Shown: positions 1-7,461, numbered from the stretch's first letter. The stretch: DNA of 11,240 nucleotides from Gammaproteobacteria bacterium (GCA_003645385.1 QNEY01000030.1:1-11240); one strand, 5' to 3'. Made by a program: numbers and translations. Notes: generated from the letters alone by a model not told the origin.

Positions 1-558
1 AGAACAGTATTAATCATTGTCGATTTACAAAACGATTATTTCAAAGGTGGTAAATGGGAGTTAGAGGGTACTGAAGCTGCAGCTGTAAAAGCAGCAATGT
101 TACTTAATACTTTTCGGGACAAAGGACTGCCTGTAGTGCATGTTCGCCATGAGTTTCCAACCATCGACGCCCCATTTTTTGCACCTAATACTGAGGGTGC
201 AAAAGCACATTCATCAGTACAAGAGCGAGAAGATGAGCCAGTGGTAATTAAACATCAAATAAATAGTTTTAGAGATACCAATCTGAAAGATATTCTTGAT
301 GAATTAGCTGTTGATAACATATTAATCTGTGGTGCCATGAGCCATATGTGTATTGATGCGGTTACACGTGCAGCTAATGATTTTGGTTATATTTGTTCTA
401 TTGCACATGATGCCTGTGCAACACTGGAATTAGAGTTTAACGGTGTTACTGTCCCGGCTATCCACGTACACGCTGCTTTTATGGCTGCACTTGGTTTTGC
501 TTATGCAAATGTGGCATCGGCGGATGAACTTTTGGCTGAAATTAGTCAGAAGCCATAG
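1..558 (+). CDS. Isochorismatase-like cysteine hydrolase, 5' end missing
   Basis: The reading frame is open from the first base, so the true start lies upstream; 185 codons and a TAG stop remain. The protein has the isochorismatase-like hydrolase layout with the Asp-Lys-Cys triad in order: Asp in VDLQNDY (codon at 22-24), Lys in VVIKHQ (250-252) and the nucleophilic Cys in SHMCIDAVTRAA (349-351). Family members are cytosolic Rossmann-like enzymes that hydrolyse amide or vinyl-ether bonds, for example nicotinamidase, ureidoacrylate amidase and isochorismatase. The remaining length is close to the usual 180-200 residues, so only a few N-terminal residues are probably missing. The substrate cannot be told from the sequence. 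An internal ATG at 97 would remove the catalytic Asp and is not the start. No clear terminator follows. Confidence 0.85.
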   Translation, partial: RTVLIIVDLQNDYFKGGKWELEGTEAAAVKAAMLLNTFRDKGLPVVHVRHEFPTIDAPFFAPNTEGAKAHSSVQEREDEPVVIKHQINSFRDTNLKDILDELAVDNILICGAMSHMCIDAVTRAANDFGYICSIAHDACATLELEFNGVTVPAIHVHAAFMAALGFAYANVASADELLAEISQKP

Positions 559-1022
559 GATTCACATAACAAAACAGTATCAAAAAAAGAAATACACAGG
601 TTGCAGGCAGGCAATTTACAATAAAGGTCACATGGGGGGGCAATGTTGAAGTGCTTTCAGGAGCAACCCAAATGTAATAACTGGTAATGGAATGTGTGTT
701 TGAGGACAGTGATATATACAAAAGTGGGTTAATGGGGCGGGGCCTTTATGTCTTTCCGTCACGAGATTTGACGATAGCCTAGTTGTTGGCCGATAAACCA
801 GCATCTATTGCAGGATACTCACGTGCCATTACGACCTCGGGTCTATTTGAGGAATAATTTAGAACGCACATGTGCACCGGAGTTTCTTATATAAATCGTA
901 AACAGACGCATTCGTAAAACAAACTGGAACTCACGGACTTTCTGAAGGATGCGAATTATTGTTACTACTTTATGGTAGTGTAGCCGTATTTAGTTATCCT
1001 CATGATTTAGGAGAAAGTCGGT
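559..1022. other. Long spacer without a recognisable gene
   Basis: This stretch of 464 bases carries no frame that looks like a real protein on either strand; short open frames here have no ribosome binding site or recognisable motif. It holds a run of seven G (634-640) and a perfect 10-bp palindrome GCACATGTGC at 866-875. Its last part supplies the ribosome binding site AGGAG (1009-1013) of the next gene. G+C appears to rise somewhere in this spacer, which suggests that the left edge of the foreign-looking module at 1023-2815 lies here. No direct repeats or integrase remnants were seen. Confidence 0.5.
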
Positions 1023-1625
1023 ATGAAAAAATTCCTCCTCGAGAATCCTACTATTACTTTTGGCTTGGGTTTGCCGCTGTTACTCGTTGTATCATTCCTG
1101 CTGATTTCAGGGATCCCCAGCCTTCTAGTCACATCGCCGCAATACGATGTGCTTTACGCGACTGAGTACTACAATTACCAGAATGGTGTACAGATATCGG
1201 TCATAGACCAGAAGGTTCAGGTTATCTACCAAGACAGTTTGCAGGGTAGGCAGAAACCGCGCCTCTGGCGTTACGACCCAAAAACTGGGGCAGTGAAGGA
1301 GATTACTATCGTACTACCTCCCAGCCGGAATACAGCTGGAAAAATGAAAGTTACTCCCGAGGACGCTCCAAAAACGACGCTGATCAATATTCCTGATCTA
1401 GAAGGTGTGACTATTGATTCGTCTAGTATTGCACCGGATGGATATGAATTCAGCGTAGGAAGGGATCGTTATTCGAGGAATGTATTCGGTGGTCTGTTTT
1501 ATTCCTCACGCTATCGATATGAAGCTGTACTGACGAAAAATGGACGCAGCATTCGCCTGCCTAATGCCTCTGGACGATACTACAGCCATAACACTCACTT
1601 CATCGGCTGGGTAATGTCACCATGA
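1023..1625 (+). CDS. Single-pass membrane-anchored protein of unknown function
   Basis: 200 residues, not recognised as a named family. A hydrophobic segment at about residues 13-36 follows a short Lys-containing N-terminus, so the protein is probably a type II anchored protein with the rest outside the cytoplasm, or a protein with an uncleaved signal. The soluble part is rich in Tyr and beta-type sequence (YATEYYNYQNG, PRLWRYDPKTG, SSRYRYEAVL) and ends in FIGWVMSP. The start is supported by AGGAG at 1009-1013, nine bases before the ATG. The stop overlaps the start of the next gene in an ATGA (1622-1625), so the two are translationally coupled and the products probably work together at the membrane. 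G+C is higher than in downstream genes (31 of 60 bases at 1261-1320, against 19 of 60 at 4381-4440). Confidence 0.75.
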   Translation: MKKFLLENPTITFGLGLPLLLVVSFLLISGIPSLLVTSPQYDVLYATEYYNYQNGVQISVIDQKVQVIYQDSLQGRQKPRLWRYDPKTGAVKEITIVLPPSRNTAGKMKVTPEDAPKTTLINIPDLEGVTIDSSSIAPDGYEFSVGRDRYSRNVFGGLFYSSRYRYEAVLTKNGRSIRLPNASGRYYSHNTHFIGWVMSP

Positions 1626-2815
1626 TTTCACTATTGGTCTTCATTGTCATTTTATTGTTAATTGGCGGGGGCGTATGGGGCTGGCCTCTGATCGCTGGAG
1701 CTCTTGGTGTATCAAGCGTAATCGATAAGCCCGGCGCACTAAAGAATATAACGCAACTGATGAACACCTACGATATCACGGCCACCGAAGTTGAAACCAC
1801 CTTTCATGAGCAGGCTACTAGCAGTTCTGTACCCACCCGGCGTAGCAAAGGTGATATCGCCAAGACACTCTTTATTTATCTTGGCGCGATTTTTATTCTC
1901 GCAGGCATCAGTACCTATATCGGTATGTTCTGGGATAGCATGGGCAGTGCAATGCGGATTTTCGTAACGCTTGGGGTTGGCTACGTTCTTCTCATTATAT
2001 TAGTTTCCGCTCTGCATGAAAAAAAATATCCAAGGCTCATTCTGCCACTTACGCTCGCCTGCGTGTTTATGACGACCAGTGGCTGGTTCGTACTTATTGA
2101 CGAGGTGTTCCCGCGCAGCAATGACTGGCATACTGTCGTGCTTTCTGTATTCGGCATGATGGCCCTGCAGTTGGGCGTGCTCTTTGGTAAATATCGGCTC
2201 ACAGTGTTGGCATTCACATCACTCTTTTTTGTGTATGGATTTTTACATGTTGGCCTCGATATGCTCGGCGTCTCGATAACGTATATCGCCATTGTTCTTG
2301 GCACCTCATTATTCCTAGTGGGCACTGCACTTGCAAAGACGTCTCACCGTGTACTGGTAGAACCTGCTTTGTTGATTGGGACCTGCTGGCTAAACAGTGG
2401 TCTTTTTGATCTCGTAGCAGATTTCACTGCCTTCAACTGGGCAAGTCTGATCATAGGTGTGTCTGTGATGTTAACTGCTTACGGTTTCCAAAAGTCGGTA
2501 CGGTACCCACGTTTGTCAGGTCTTGGCTATTTCATTGGTTCTGTCATGGCCTATAGTGGTTTGTTCGACCTTGTGCAGAACACGTCCTTTGAGCTCCTTT
2601 ATCTTGCAGTGACAGCGTCAATTCTTTATGCTTGTGTGGTGTTACAAAGCCGGGTTCTGCTGTTGACCACTGTCATTGCGATGCTCTCCTTCATCGGATA
2701 TTACTCTGCAGAGCATTTCGCAAATTCATTGGGCTGGCCGATCACGCTCGTCCTGATGGGTACTGCTTTCCTAGGTGTCGGTACGCTCGCTATTAAGGTA
2801 AAGCAGAAAATCTAA
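1622..2815 (+). CDS. Polytopic membrane protein, DUF2157-like layout
   Basis: 397 residues. After an N-terminal hydrophobic helix (about 3-30) and a polar linker (about 32-80) the protein is a near-continuous series of hydrophobic helices to the C-terminus, about ten in all, ending in a short basic tail (KVKQKI). The pattern of a cytosolic linker followed by many short helices, together with a small partner gene encoding a one-pass protein, recalls DUF2157/DUF4401-type membrane proteins, but this rests on general layout only. No transport motif or catalytic residue is visible. Translation starts within the stop of the upstream gene (ATGA), so the two form one operon. Base composition matches the upstream gene (32 G+C of 60 at 2101-2160) and differs from the genes further downstream, which suggests acquisition as a pair. 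No strong terminator follows. Confidence 0.75.
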   Translation: MISLLVFIVILLLIGGGVWGWPLIAGALGVSSVIDKPGALKNITQLMNTYDITATEVETTFHEQATSSSVPTRRSKGDIAKTLFIYLGAIFILAGISTYIGMFWDSMGSAMRIFVTLGVGYVLLIILVSALHEKKYPRLILPLTLACVFMTTSGWFVLIDEVFPRSNDWHTVVLSVFGMMALQLGVLFGKYRLTVLAFTSLFFVYGFLHVGLDMLGVSITYIAIVLGTSLFLVGTALAKTSHRVLVEPALLIGTCWLNSGLFDLVADFTAFNWASLIIGVSVMLTAYGFQKSVRYPRLSGLGYFIGSVMAYSGLFDLVQNTSFELLYLAVTASILYACVVLQSRVLLLTTVIAMLSFIGYYSAEHFANSLGWPITLVLMGTAFLGVGTLAIKVKQKI

Positions 2816-2947
2816 CTCGATTCAAATAATTAAAGAGACCAGCATCGTATTTTTCTTGAATTGATTCTCAACTTCCATTCCAATAAGCCATAGAATTTTT
2901 GAATTTCTGTTCCACGGGTTTGCTATTCATACATTAAAAGGTATCAA

Positions 2948-3020
2948 GGCTGCGTGGCAGAGTGGTTATGCAGCGGACTGCAACTCCATTAACACTGGTT
3001 CGATTCCGACCGCATCTCCA
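2948..3020 (+). tRNA. tRNA-Cys (GCA), degenerate copy, possibly a pseudogene
   Basis: The stretch has the layout of tRNA-Cys: D arm with GCA/TGC stem, anticodon loop CTGCAAC with anticodon GCA, T loop TTCGATT and an encoded CCA (3018-3020). Several stems are damaged. The anticodon stem GCGGA/TCCAT has a C-A mismatch and a G-T pair. The T stem ACTGG/CCGAC keeps only two Watson-Crick pairs and one G-T pair. The 3' acceptor strand is one base short, so GGCTGCG pairs only with a bulge. A canonical molecule would need TCCGT, CCGG and CGCAGCC at these places; most differences are G-to-A or C-to-T changes, as expected of a decaying copy. It may score as a tRNA in a scan but may not be functional. 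Confidence 0.65.
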
Positions 3021-3062
3021 TATTCTTTATATACCCATATCCTTCATTTAGGTTACAGTATC

Positions 3063-3109
3063 TTTAATCACCTTTTCTAAAGCTGAAAATTATTAGAATA
3101 GTGATTGAG
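3063..3109. repeat. Long imperfect inverted repeat upstream of the DRR-repeat gene
   Basis: AATCAC (3066-3071) pairs with GTGATT (3101-3106) and TTCTAA (3075-3080) pairs with TTAGAA (3093-3098), with a small internal loop (CTT against TA) and a 12-base apical loop. G-T and T-A pairs extend the base to about 3063 and 3109. No T-tract follows, so it is not an obvious intrinsic terminator. It ends 18 bases before the GTG start at 3128, so it could act as an operator or as a 5'-leader hairpin. Confidence 0.4.
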
Positions 3110-3127
3110 CACTAAACAGCGAGTAAA

Positions 3128-3373
3128 GTGGGTTTTGATATGAATGATGAACAGCAAGATGGCCTATTGCTCCGAGTTTCTGACCGACGTAGCTCATCTC
3201 GTCGAACGGGTAAACCAAAAGCGGTCACTCACGATGATGTTAGGAAGTTACGGAAATTGGATGAGGATGCCGAGGTTCAACTCAGAACGAACGATCGTCG
3301 TCAGCACGACCGTCGAACTTCAAGTCCCAAATTACTAAATGACGATGAAATAATGACTCTACGTAAGAAATAA
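3128..3373 (+). CDS. Small charged protein with two DRR repeats
   Basis: 81 residues from a GTG start; an in-frame ATG at 3140 (77 residues) is an alternative and neither has a strong ribosome binding site. The protein has no hydrophobic segment and is probably cytosolic. It consists largely of two gapless 28-residue repeats at 16-43 and 53-80. Both have the pattern R-x2-DRR-x3-RRT-x2-PK, then a three-residue acidic or polar patch (HDD or DDE), and end in LRK. The preserved pattern argues that the frame is really translated. The function is unknown; the clustered Arg pairs could bind RNA, DNA or another polyanion. It lies between a tRNA-Cys copy and a c-di-GMP enzyme gene, with a long inverted repeat just upstream. 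Confidence 0.6.
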   Translation: MGFDMNDEQQDGLLLRVSDRRSSSRRTGKPKAVTHDDVRKLRKLDEDAEVQLRTNDRRQHDRRTSSPKLLNDDEIMTLRKK

Positions 3374-3387
3374 AGTTTTTCACCCAT

Positions 3388-3618
3388 TTAGGTTGGCCCT
3401 GTTGATAAGCTAAATTCACAACGTAATTTTTCTTGTTTTAACGTTGCCGTTATCGCATCGGCTTGTTTTACCTGATGCTTATTCAGCTCTCCATTAGTTA
3501 TGAGATAGTTTTTAAGCGCTTCAAATCTAAATACTTGACCTCTCCCATTAAACTCAGTATTAATAGTTTGAATTAATAGATATGGATGAGCATTCCAATT
3601 AGTTTGAATGTTCAGTTA
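3388..3618 (-). pseudogene. Start-less open frame, possible gene remnant
   Basis: On the minus strand a frame of 75 codons runs without a stop between TAA codons at 3616-3618 and 3388-3390. It has no ATG, GTG or TTG. The translation looks protein-like, with stretches such as NWNAHPYLLIQT, GRGQVFRFEALKNYL and NGELNKHQVKQADAI, rather than the low-complexity sequence expected by chance. It could be the 3' remnant of a gene that lost its 5' part when the c-di-GMP gene region was rearranged. The family was not recognised. A chance open frame cannot be excluded, and a plus-strand promoter candidate lies inside it. Confidence 0.3.
3535..3563 (+). promoter_or_regulatory. Candidate sigma-70 promoter for the GGDEF-EAL gene
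   Basis: TTGACC (3535-3540) and TATTAA (3558-3563) are separated by 17 bases and match the -35 and -10 consensus at five and four positions. Transcription would begin near 3570, leaving a leader of about 60 bases before the GTG at 3632. Read by eye only. Confidence 0.4.
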
Positions 3619-3631
3619 ATCAGGGATTTGT

Positions 3632-5950
3632 GTGAATAAGCTACTAGAATACATAAAGAATTTACCTTTTTGGCACTTTATAGCTCTGTTTGTGATTCTT
3701 GCAATCATAATTGCCGAAATACTTACTGTCATACAAAGTTATATCCTGTTTGGAGAATTACGCACAGAATTGTTAATCATAGGCTTTTTTACTCCTGCTA
3801 TTGATGCCTTTGTTATTTTTTTTATTACAGCACTGGTGCTCATGCAATTGAAGGATAAAGAGAGCAAACTGGAATTGTCATCACAAGATTTTCTTGAAAG
3901 TGAGCAGAAATATAAAACGTTATTTGAGAAATCAGCAGATGCATTTTTATTGTTGGATGGAGATAGATTTATTGACTGTAATCTTGCAACGGTAAAAATG
4001 ATGGGCTATAAAAATAAAGAGGAATTGTTGAGCGTTCACCCATCTCAACTATCACCAGATTTGCAATCGGATGGTCAAAAATCACTTGAAAAAGCGAATG
4101 AGATGATAGCAATCGCTTTTGAACAAGGCAGTCACCGTTTTGAATGGAACCATAAGCGACGTAATGGTGATGTGTTTCCTGTTGAGGTGCTGCTTACGGC
4201 AGTTCCTTTTGGGAAAAAGGAATTGCTTCATGTGGTGTGGCGAGATATTACCGAACGTAAGAAACAGGAAGACCGGCTTGAATATATCGCGAATTATGAT
4301 GTACTAACGCAATTACCAAACCGCGCCTTATTTACCGACCGTTTTAAGCAAGCTGTTGCTCATACTAATCGTAATCAATTGTTACTAGCTGTTTGTTTTT
4401 TAGATTTAGATGATTTCAAACCTGTCAATGACAACTATGGCCATGATATAGGCGATCAATTATTGATTGAAGTATCAGGACGTATTAAAGCTGAGATCAG
4501 GGAAGAGGATACTGTTTCACGTCAGGGTGGCGATGAATTTGCTTTGTTGCTTGGTGAAATCACATCTCTTTCAGCGGGGGAGCAATTACTGAAACGAGTC
4601 CACCATTCACTTGCTCGGCCTTATATTATCAATGGCTATCCCCATGAAATTAGCGCATCTAGTGGTATGACATTTTATCCATTAGATGAGGGTGATATAG
4701 ATACTTTGATGCGACATGCTGATCAGGCAATGTATCAAGCAAAATTAGCAGGTAAGAACCGCTATCATTTATTTAATGTTGAGGACGATCAACACGTAAT
4801 TAACCAGCAGGCTCTATTACACGAAATTGAACAAGCCGTAATGAATAAAGAGTTTCAGTTGTATTACCAACCTAAAGTTAATATGAAAACGGGTAAGGTG
4901 TTTGGTGTTGAAGCTTTGATTCGTTGGATACATCCTGAGAAAGGATTAATACCACCTTTAGATTTCTTACCTCTGATAGATGGTACAGACCTAGAAATAC
5001 AAATAGGTGGTTGGGTTATTAATGAGGCAACGACACAACTTGATAATTGGAACAAACAGGGAGTTGAACTTGAGGTCAGCATCAATATATCTTCTCACCA
5101 TATACAGTCAGCTGCTTTTTTCGACCAACTTAATGATGCCTTAGATAGGCATCCATCAGTAAATTCACAAGATTTACAATTAGAAATATTAGAAAGTAGT
5201 ACCCTCGGAGATATTAATGCGATTAGTGGAATTATCAAAAGTTGCCAAAATGTTTTAGGTGTTAAAGTGGCTTTAGATGATTTTGGAACTGGGTATTCCT
5301 CTCTAACCCACATGAGGAATCTGTCAGCTGATGTTATTAAAATAGATCAAACATTTGTGCGAGATTTGTTAGACGATCCAAATGACTACAGTATTATTGA
5401 TGGCATTATTAGTTTGGCTGGTGCTTTCAATCGCGAAGTCATAGCTGAGGGTGTTGAATCTACGGCACATGGTATCGCTCTTCTTCTTATGGGGTGTAGG
5501 GAAGCGCAAGGTTATGGTATCTCTCCTCCTATATCCGTTGCTGACCTTTCAATATGGCTTACAAATTACATCCCAAACCAAGAATGGATCAATTTTTGTA
5601 AAAAAGAACGTACGGTGCAAGAAGAGAAAATAATATTACTCCAATTAACAACTGAACATTGGTTCAAAAATATCACTAAGGTGATATTGACAATGGAAGA
5701 TAGTGGGTTTGGGGAATACCTTATTAAATGCCATCTTGGTGAATGGATTGAGCGTTTTCAACGAGAAGGCATTTTTAGTGGGCTATGGCTTGAGAAGCTT
5801 CAGCAAGCACATGATGACTTGTATCAATTGGCAAGTAAACTTGTTAAGCAACATCAGGATGGAGATGTTGATACAGCAAGAACTGGACTTGATGGGCTTG
5901 AAATAAATTTTGAAAAAGTGAATAAAGTTTTAGAGCAGTATCAAGCGTAA
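3632..5950 (+). CDS. Membrane-anchored PAS-GGDEF-EAL c-di-GMP enzyme with C-terminal CZB-like domain
   Basis: 772 residues from GTG, chosen because CAGGGA (3621-3626) lies at a good distance. Domains in order: two transmembrane helices (about 13-40 and 47-73); PAS domain (about 90-210); GGDEF domain with RQGGDEF at 297-303 and an intact inhibitory I-site RxxD (R290, D293); EAL domain with E427-A-L, Asn485, the LEILES motif, DDFGTGYSS, KIDQ, AEGVES and QGYG; and a C-terminal helical domain (about 665-772). Cyclase and phosphodiesterase signatures are both complete, so the protein could make and break c-di-GMP at the membrane under control of the PAS input. The C-terminal domain resembles CZB (chemoreceptor zinc-binding) domains: C700 in CHLGEW and H727 fit two ligands, but the position of the first His is T674 (H676 lies nearby) and that of the last His is Y731. 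Zinc binding is therefore doubtful. Confidence 0.9.
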   Translation: MNKLLEYIKNLPFWHFIALFVILAIIIAEILTVIQSYILFGELRTELLIIGFFTPAIDAFVIFFITALVLMQLKDKESKLELSSQDFLESEQKYKTLFEKSADAFLLLDGDRFIDCNLATVKMMGYKNKEELLSVHPSQLSPDLQSDGQKSLEKANEMIAIAFEQGSHRFEWNHKRRNGDVFPVEVLLTAVPFGKKELLHVVWRDITERKKQEDRLEYIANYDVLTQLPNRALFTDRFKQAVAHTNRNQLLLAVCFLDLDDFKPVNDNYGHDIGDQLLIEVSGRIKAEIREEDTVSRQGGDEFALLLGEITSLSAGEQLLKRVHHSLARPYIINGYPHEISASSGMTFYPLDEGDIDTLMRHADQAMYQAKLAGKNRYHLFNVEDDQHVINQQALLHEIEQAVMNKEFQLYYQPKVNMKTGKVFGVEALIRWIHPEKGLIPPLDFLPLIDGTDLEIQIGGWVINEATTQLDNWNKQGVELEVSINISSHHIQSAAFFDQLNDALDRHPSVNSQDLQLEILESSTLGDINAISGIIKSCQNVLGVKVALDDFGTGYSSLTHMRNLSADVIKIDQTFVRDLLDDPNDYSIIDGIISLAGAFNREVIAEGVESTAHGIALLLMGCREAQGYGISPPISVADLSIWLTNYIPNQEWINFCKKERTVQEEKIILLQLTTEHWFKNITKVILTMEDSGFGEYLIKCHLGEWIERFQREGIFSGLWLEKLQQAHDDLYQLASKLVKQHQDGDVDTARTGLDGLEINFEKVNKVLEQYQA

Positions 5951-5961
5951 TAGCTAGCTAT
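5950..5961. repeat. Perfect 12-bp palindrome after the GGDEF-EAL gene
   Basis: ATAGCTAGCTAT is its own reverse complement and begins on the last base of the stop codon. It could be a regulator site for the next gene, but it is short and has no T-tract; low confidence in any function. Confidence 0.25.
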
Positions 5962-6059
5962 ACTAGAATAGGTGATATTGGTACTGATAAATTGGGTGAT
6001 AGTCACTATTGAACAGAGCATCTTTAATAGATATTTGGTATCAGCATAAGGACAAAGTT

Positions 6060-6104
6060 ATGATAAAAATAATTTTCACTGTTTGGGATGCTGGGGATGT
6101 CTGA
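6060..6104 (+). CDS. Possible 14-codon leader peptide overlapping the start of the HD-domain gene
   Basis: An ATG at 6060 opens a frame MIKIIFTVWDAGDV ending at TGA 6102-6104. It is preceded by AAGGA (6047-6051) at eight bases, a better ribosome binding site than anything before the starts of the downstream gene at 6088 or 6097. Termination at 6104 falls a few bases beyond those ATGs, so ribosomes finishing the leader could reinitiate on the HD-domain gene. It may instead be a chance frame. Confidence 0.3.
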   Translation: MIKIIFTVWDAGDV

Positions 6105-7416
6105 ACTTGTTAACCGAGCCATTCGATTTGCAACAGAAGCCCACGAGCGTATTGATCATCTTCGTAAATACAGCAATTTGTCCTATACAGTCCACTTGGA
6201 ACAGGTCGCAAAGATTACTGCATCGATCACAGATGACGAGGAAATGATTTCTGCTGCATGGCTGCATGATGTTGTCGAAGATACACCAGCAACACTTGAG
6301 GATATTGAACGTGAATTTGGTTCTTCAGTTGCTATTCTGGTTCGTGAACTGACAGATATCAGCAAACCAAGTGATGGTAATCGAGCAGAGAGAAAATCGA
6401 TCGATAAGGGGCATTTGGCACAAGCATCTGGGCGTGCACAAACTATCAAGTTAGCTGACCTCATCGATAACTGTAAGGATATTACTAAACATGATCCACG
6501 TTTCGCCCGAGTTTACGTAAATGAAATGGAGGCCTTACTTAGGGTGCTAGTTAATGCTGACGAAGGACTTATGAGCCGGGCTCGCCGAACAATGGAAAAG
6601 AGTGTTTTGCAGCTTGGAAAAGTACAGGTAGATACGGATAATTTTGATACTGTATCTGTTCAGGAGATAGTCTTCGAGTCACACTTCAAACGACAGTATA
6701 ATGATATATTTAGTGCTAAGGATATTGCCGAGCCTTTGCTTTCGTTTGATGCTAAAACACAGGCTGAGAAAATAAGAGGAACCTTCAAAGACCAGTATCA
6801 ACAAGTAGCAACAGTGCTGGTTGATGGTAAAGTGACGGGCTTCACAACTTTATCCCTGTTGGATGAGAGTGATACTTTCGATATACCTAAGCGTGTTTTT
6901 TCCTCCGATCAGGTGCTGTCAGGTGATGCTGGACTTGCAGAGGTGATCCATGTCTTAACACGACATGATTATTGTTTCGTCCGTTTATTAGGACAGGTTC
7001 ATGGTGTAATCAGTCGTGATGATATCAATAAACCATATGTACGTATGTGGTTGTTTGGCATTATTACGTTGACAGAACTACGTATAACGGAGCTGATTAA
7101 AGCTCACTTCGATGATGATGAATGGCAAAATCTGATTCCGGAAGCCAGATTAAAATTAGCTGAGAACTTGCAGCGGGAGAGGAAAAATCTCAATCAGCAT
7201 TGTGAACTGATTGATTGTCTACAACTTGCTGACAAAGGACTGTTGCTTATCAAAGATGCTGAATTGCTTACCAGAACCGGATTTAGTTCGAAGAATGCGG
7301 CTAAAAAAGTACTTAAACAGTTTCAGTCACTGCGTAACAATCTAGCCCATGCCCAAGATATATCAACTTATGATTGGGCTCAGATAGCACGACTCTCGAT
7401 AAGGATGCTTGAGTAG
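6088..7416 (+). CDS. RelA/SpoT-type HD hydrolase fused to CBS-like and HEPN-like regions
   Basis: 442 residues from ATG 6088; ATG 6097 (MSELVNR) is equally possible, and a TAA at 6070 rules out longer forms. Residues 5-175 match the metal-dependent HD domain of (p)ppGpp hydrolases (SpoT, small alarmone hydrolases such as MESH1): H36, H60-D61, E64-D65 and the KLAD-x3-N element (D124, N128) are all present. There is no synthetase, TGS or ACT domain. Residues about 207-315 look like a CBS pair (GFTTLSLL and VHGVISRDDI are the typical strand-turn-helix ends). Residues about 317-442 are helical and contain RNNLAH (R416, H421), the R-x4-H arrangement of HEPN RNases, followed by DWAQIARLS near the end. 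The likely role is hydrolysis of an alarmone or other nucleotide in the cytosol, with adenine-nucleotide sensing by CBS and a possible RNase tail. The HD assignment is strong, CBS moderate, HEPN tentative. Confidence 0.85.
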   Translation: MLGMSELVNRAIRFATEAHERIDHLRKYSNLSYTVHLEQVAKITASITDDEEMISAAWLHDVVEDTPATLEDIEREFGSSVAILVRELTDISKPSDGNRAERKSIDKGHLAQASGRAQTIKLADLIDNCKDITKHDPRFARVYVNEMEALLRVLVNADEGLMSRARRTMEKSVLQLGKVQVDTDNFDTVSVQEIVFESHFKRQYNDIFSAKDIAEPLLSFDAKTQAEKIRGTFKDQYQQVATVLVDGKVTGFTTLSLLDESDTFDIPKRVFSSDQVLSGDAGLAEVIHVLTRHDYCFVRLLGQVHGVISRDDINKPYVRMWLFGIITLTELRITELIKAHFDDDEWQNLIPEARLKLAENLQRERKNLNQHCELIDCLQLADKGLLLIKDAELLTRTGFSSKNAAKKVLKQFQSLRNNLAHAQDISTYDWAQIARLSIRMLE

Positions 7417-7461
7417 AACACTACACAAGACTCGTAAAGCTTATAGAGAGTGATAATTGTG

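Noticed and set aside
866..875. Palindrome GCACATGTGC in the long spacer
   Set aside because: It is short, single and not near a recognised promoter; too little to call an operator.
778..900. Plus-strand open stretch around the codons for LQDTHVPLRP
   Set aside because: No start codon with a ribosome binding site, short, and no recognised motif.
959..1165. Plus-strand frame of 68 codons beginning with TTG
   Set aside because: It overlaps the start of the 200-residue membrane protein in another frame, has no ribosome binding site and no protein-like pattern.
1981..2325. Minus-strand frame of 114 codons
   Set aside because: It lies wholly inside the polytopic membrane protein gene, whose translation is convincing; the reverse frame is a shadow.
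6009..6037. Promoter-like TTGAAC and TATTTG before the HD-domain gene
   Set aside because: The -35 match is fair, but the -10 matches only three consensus bases, so it is not listed as a feature.
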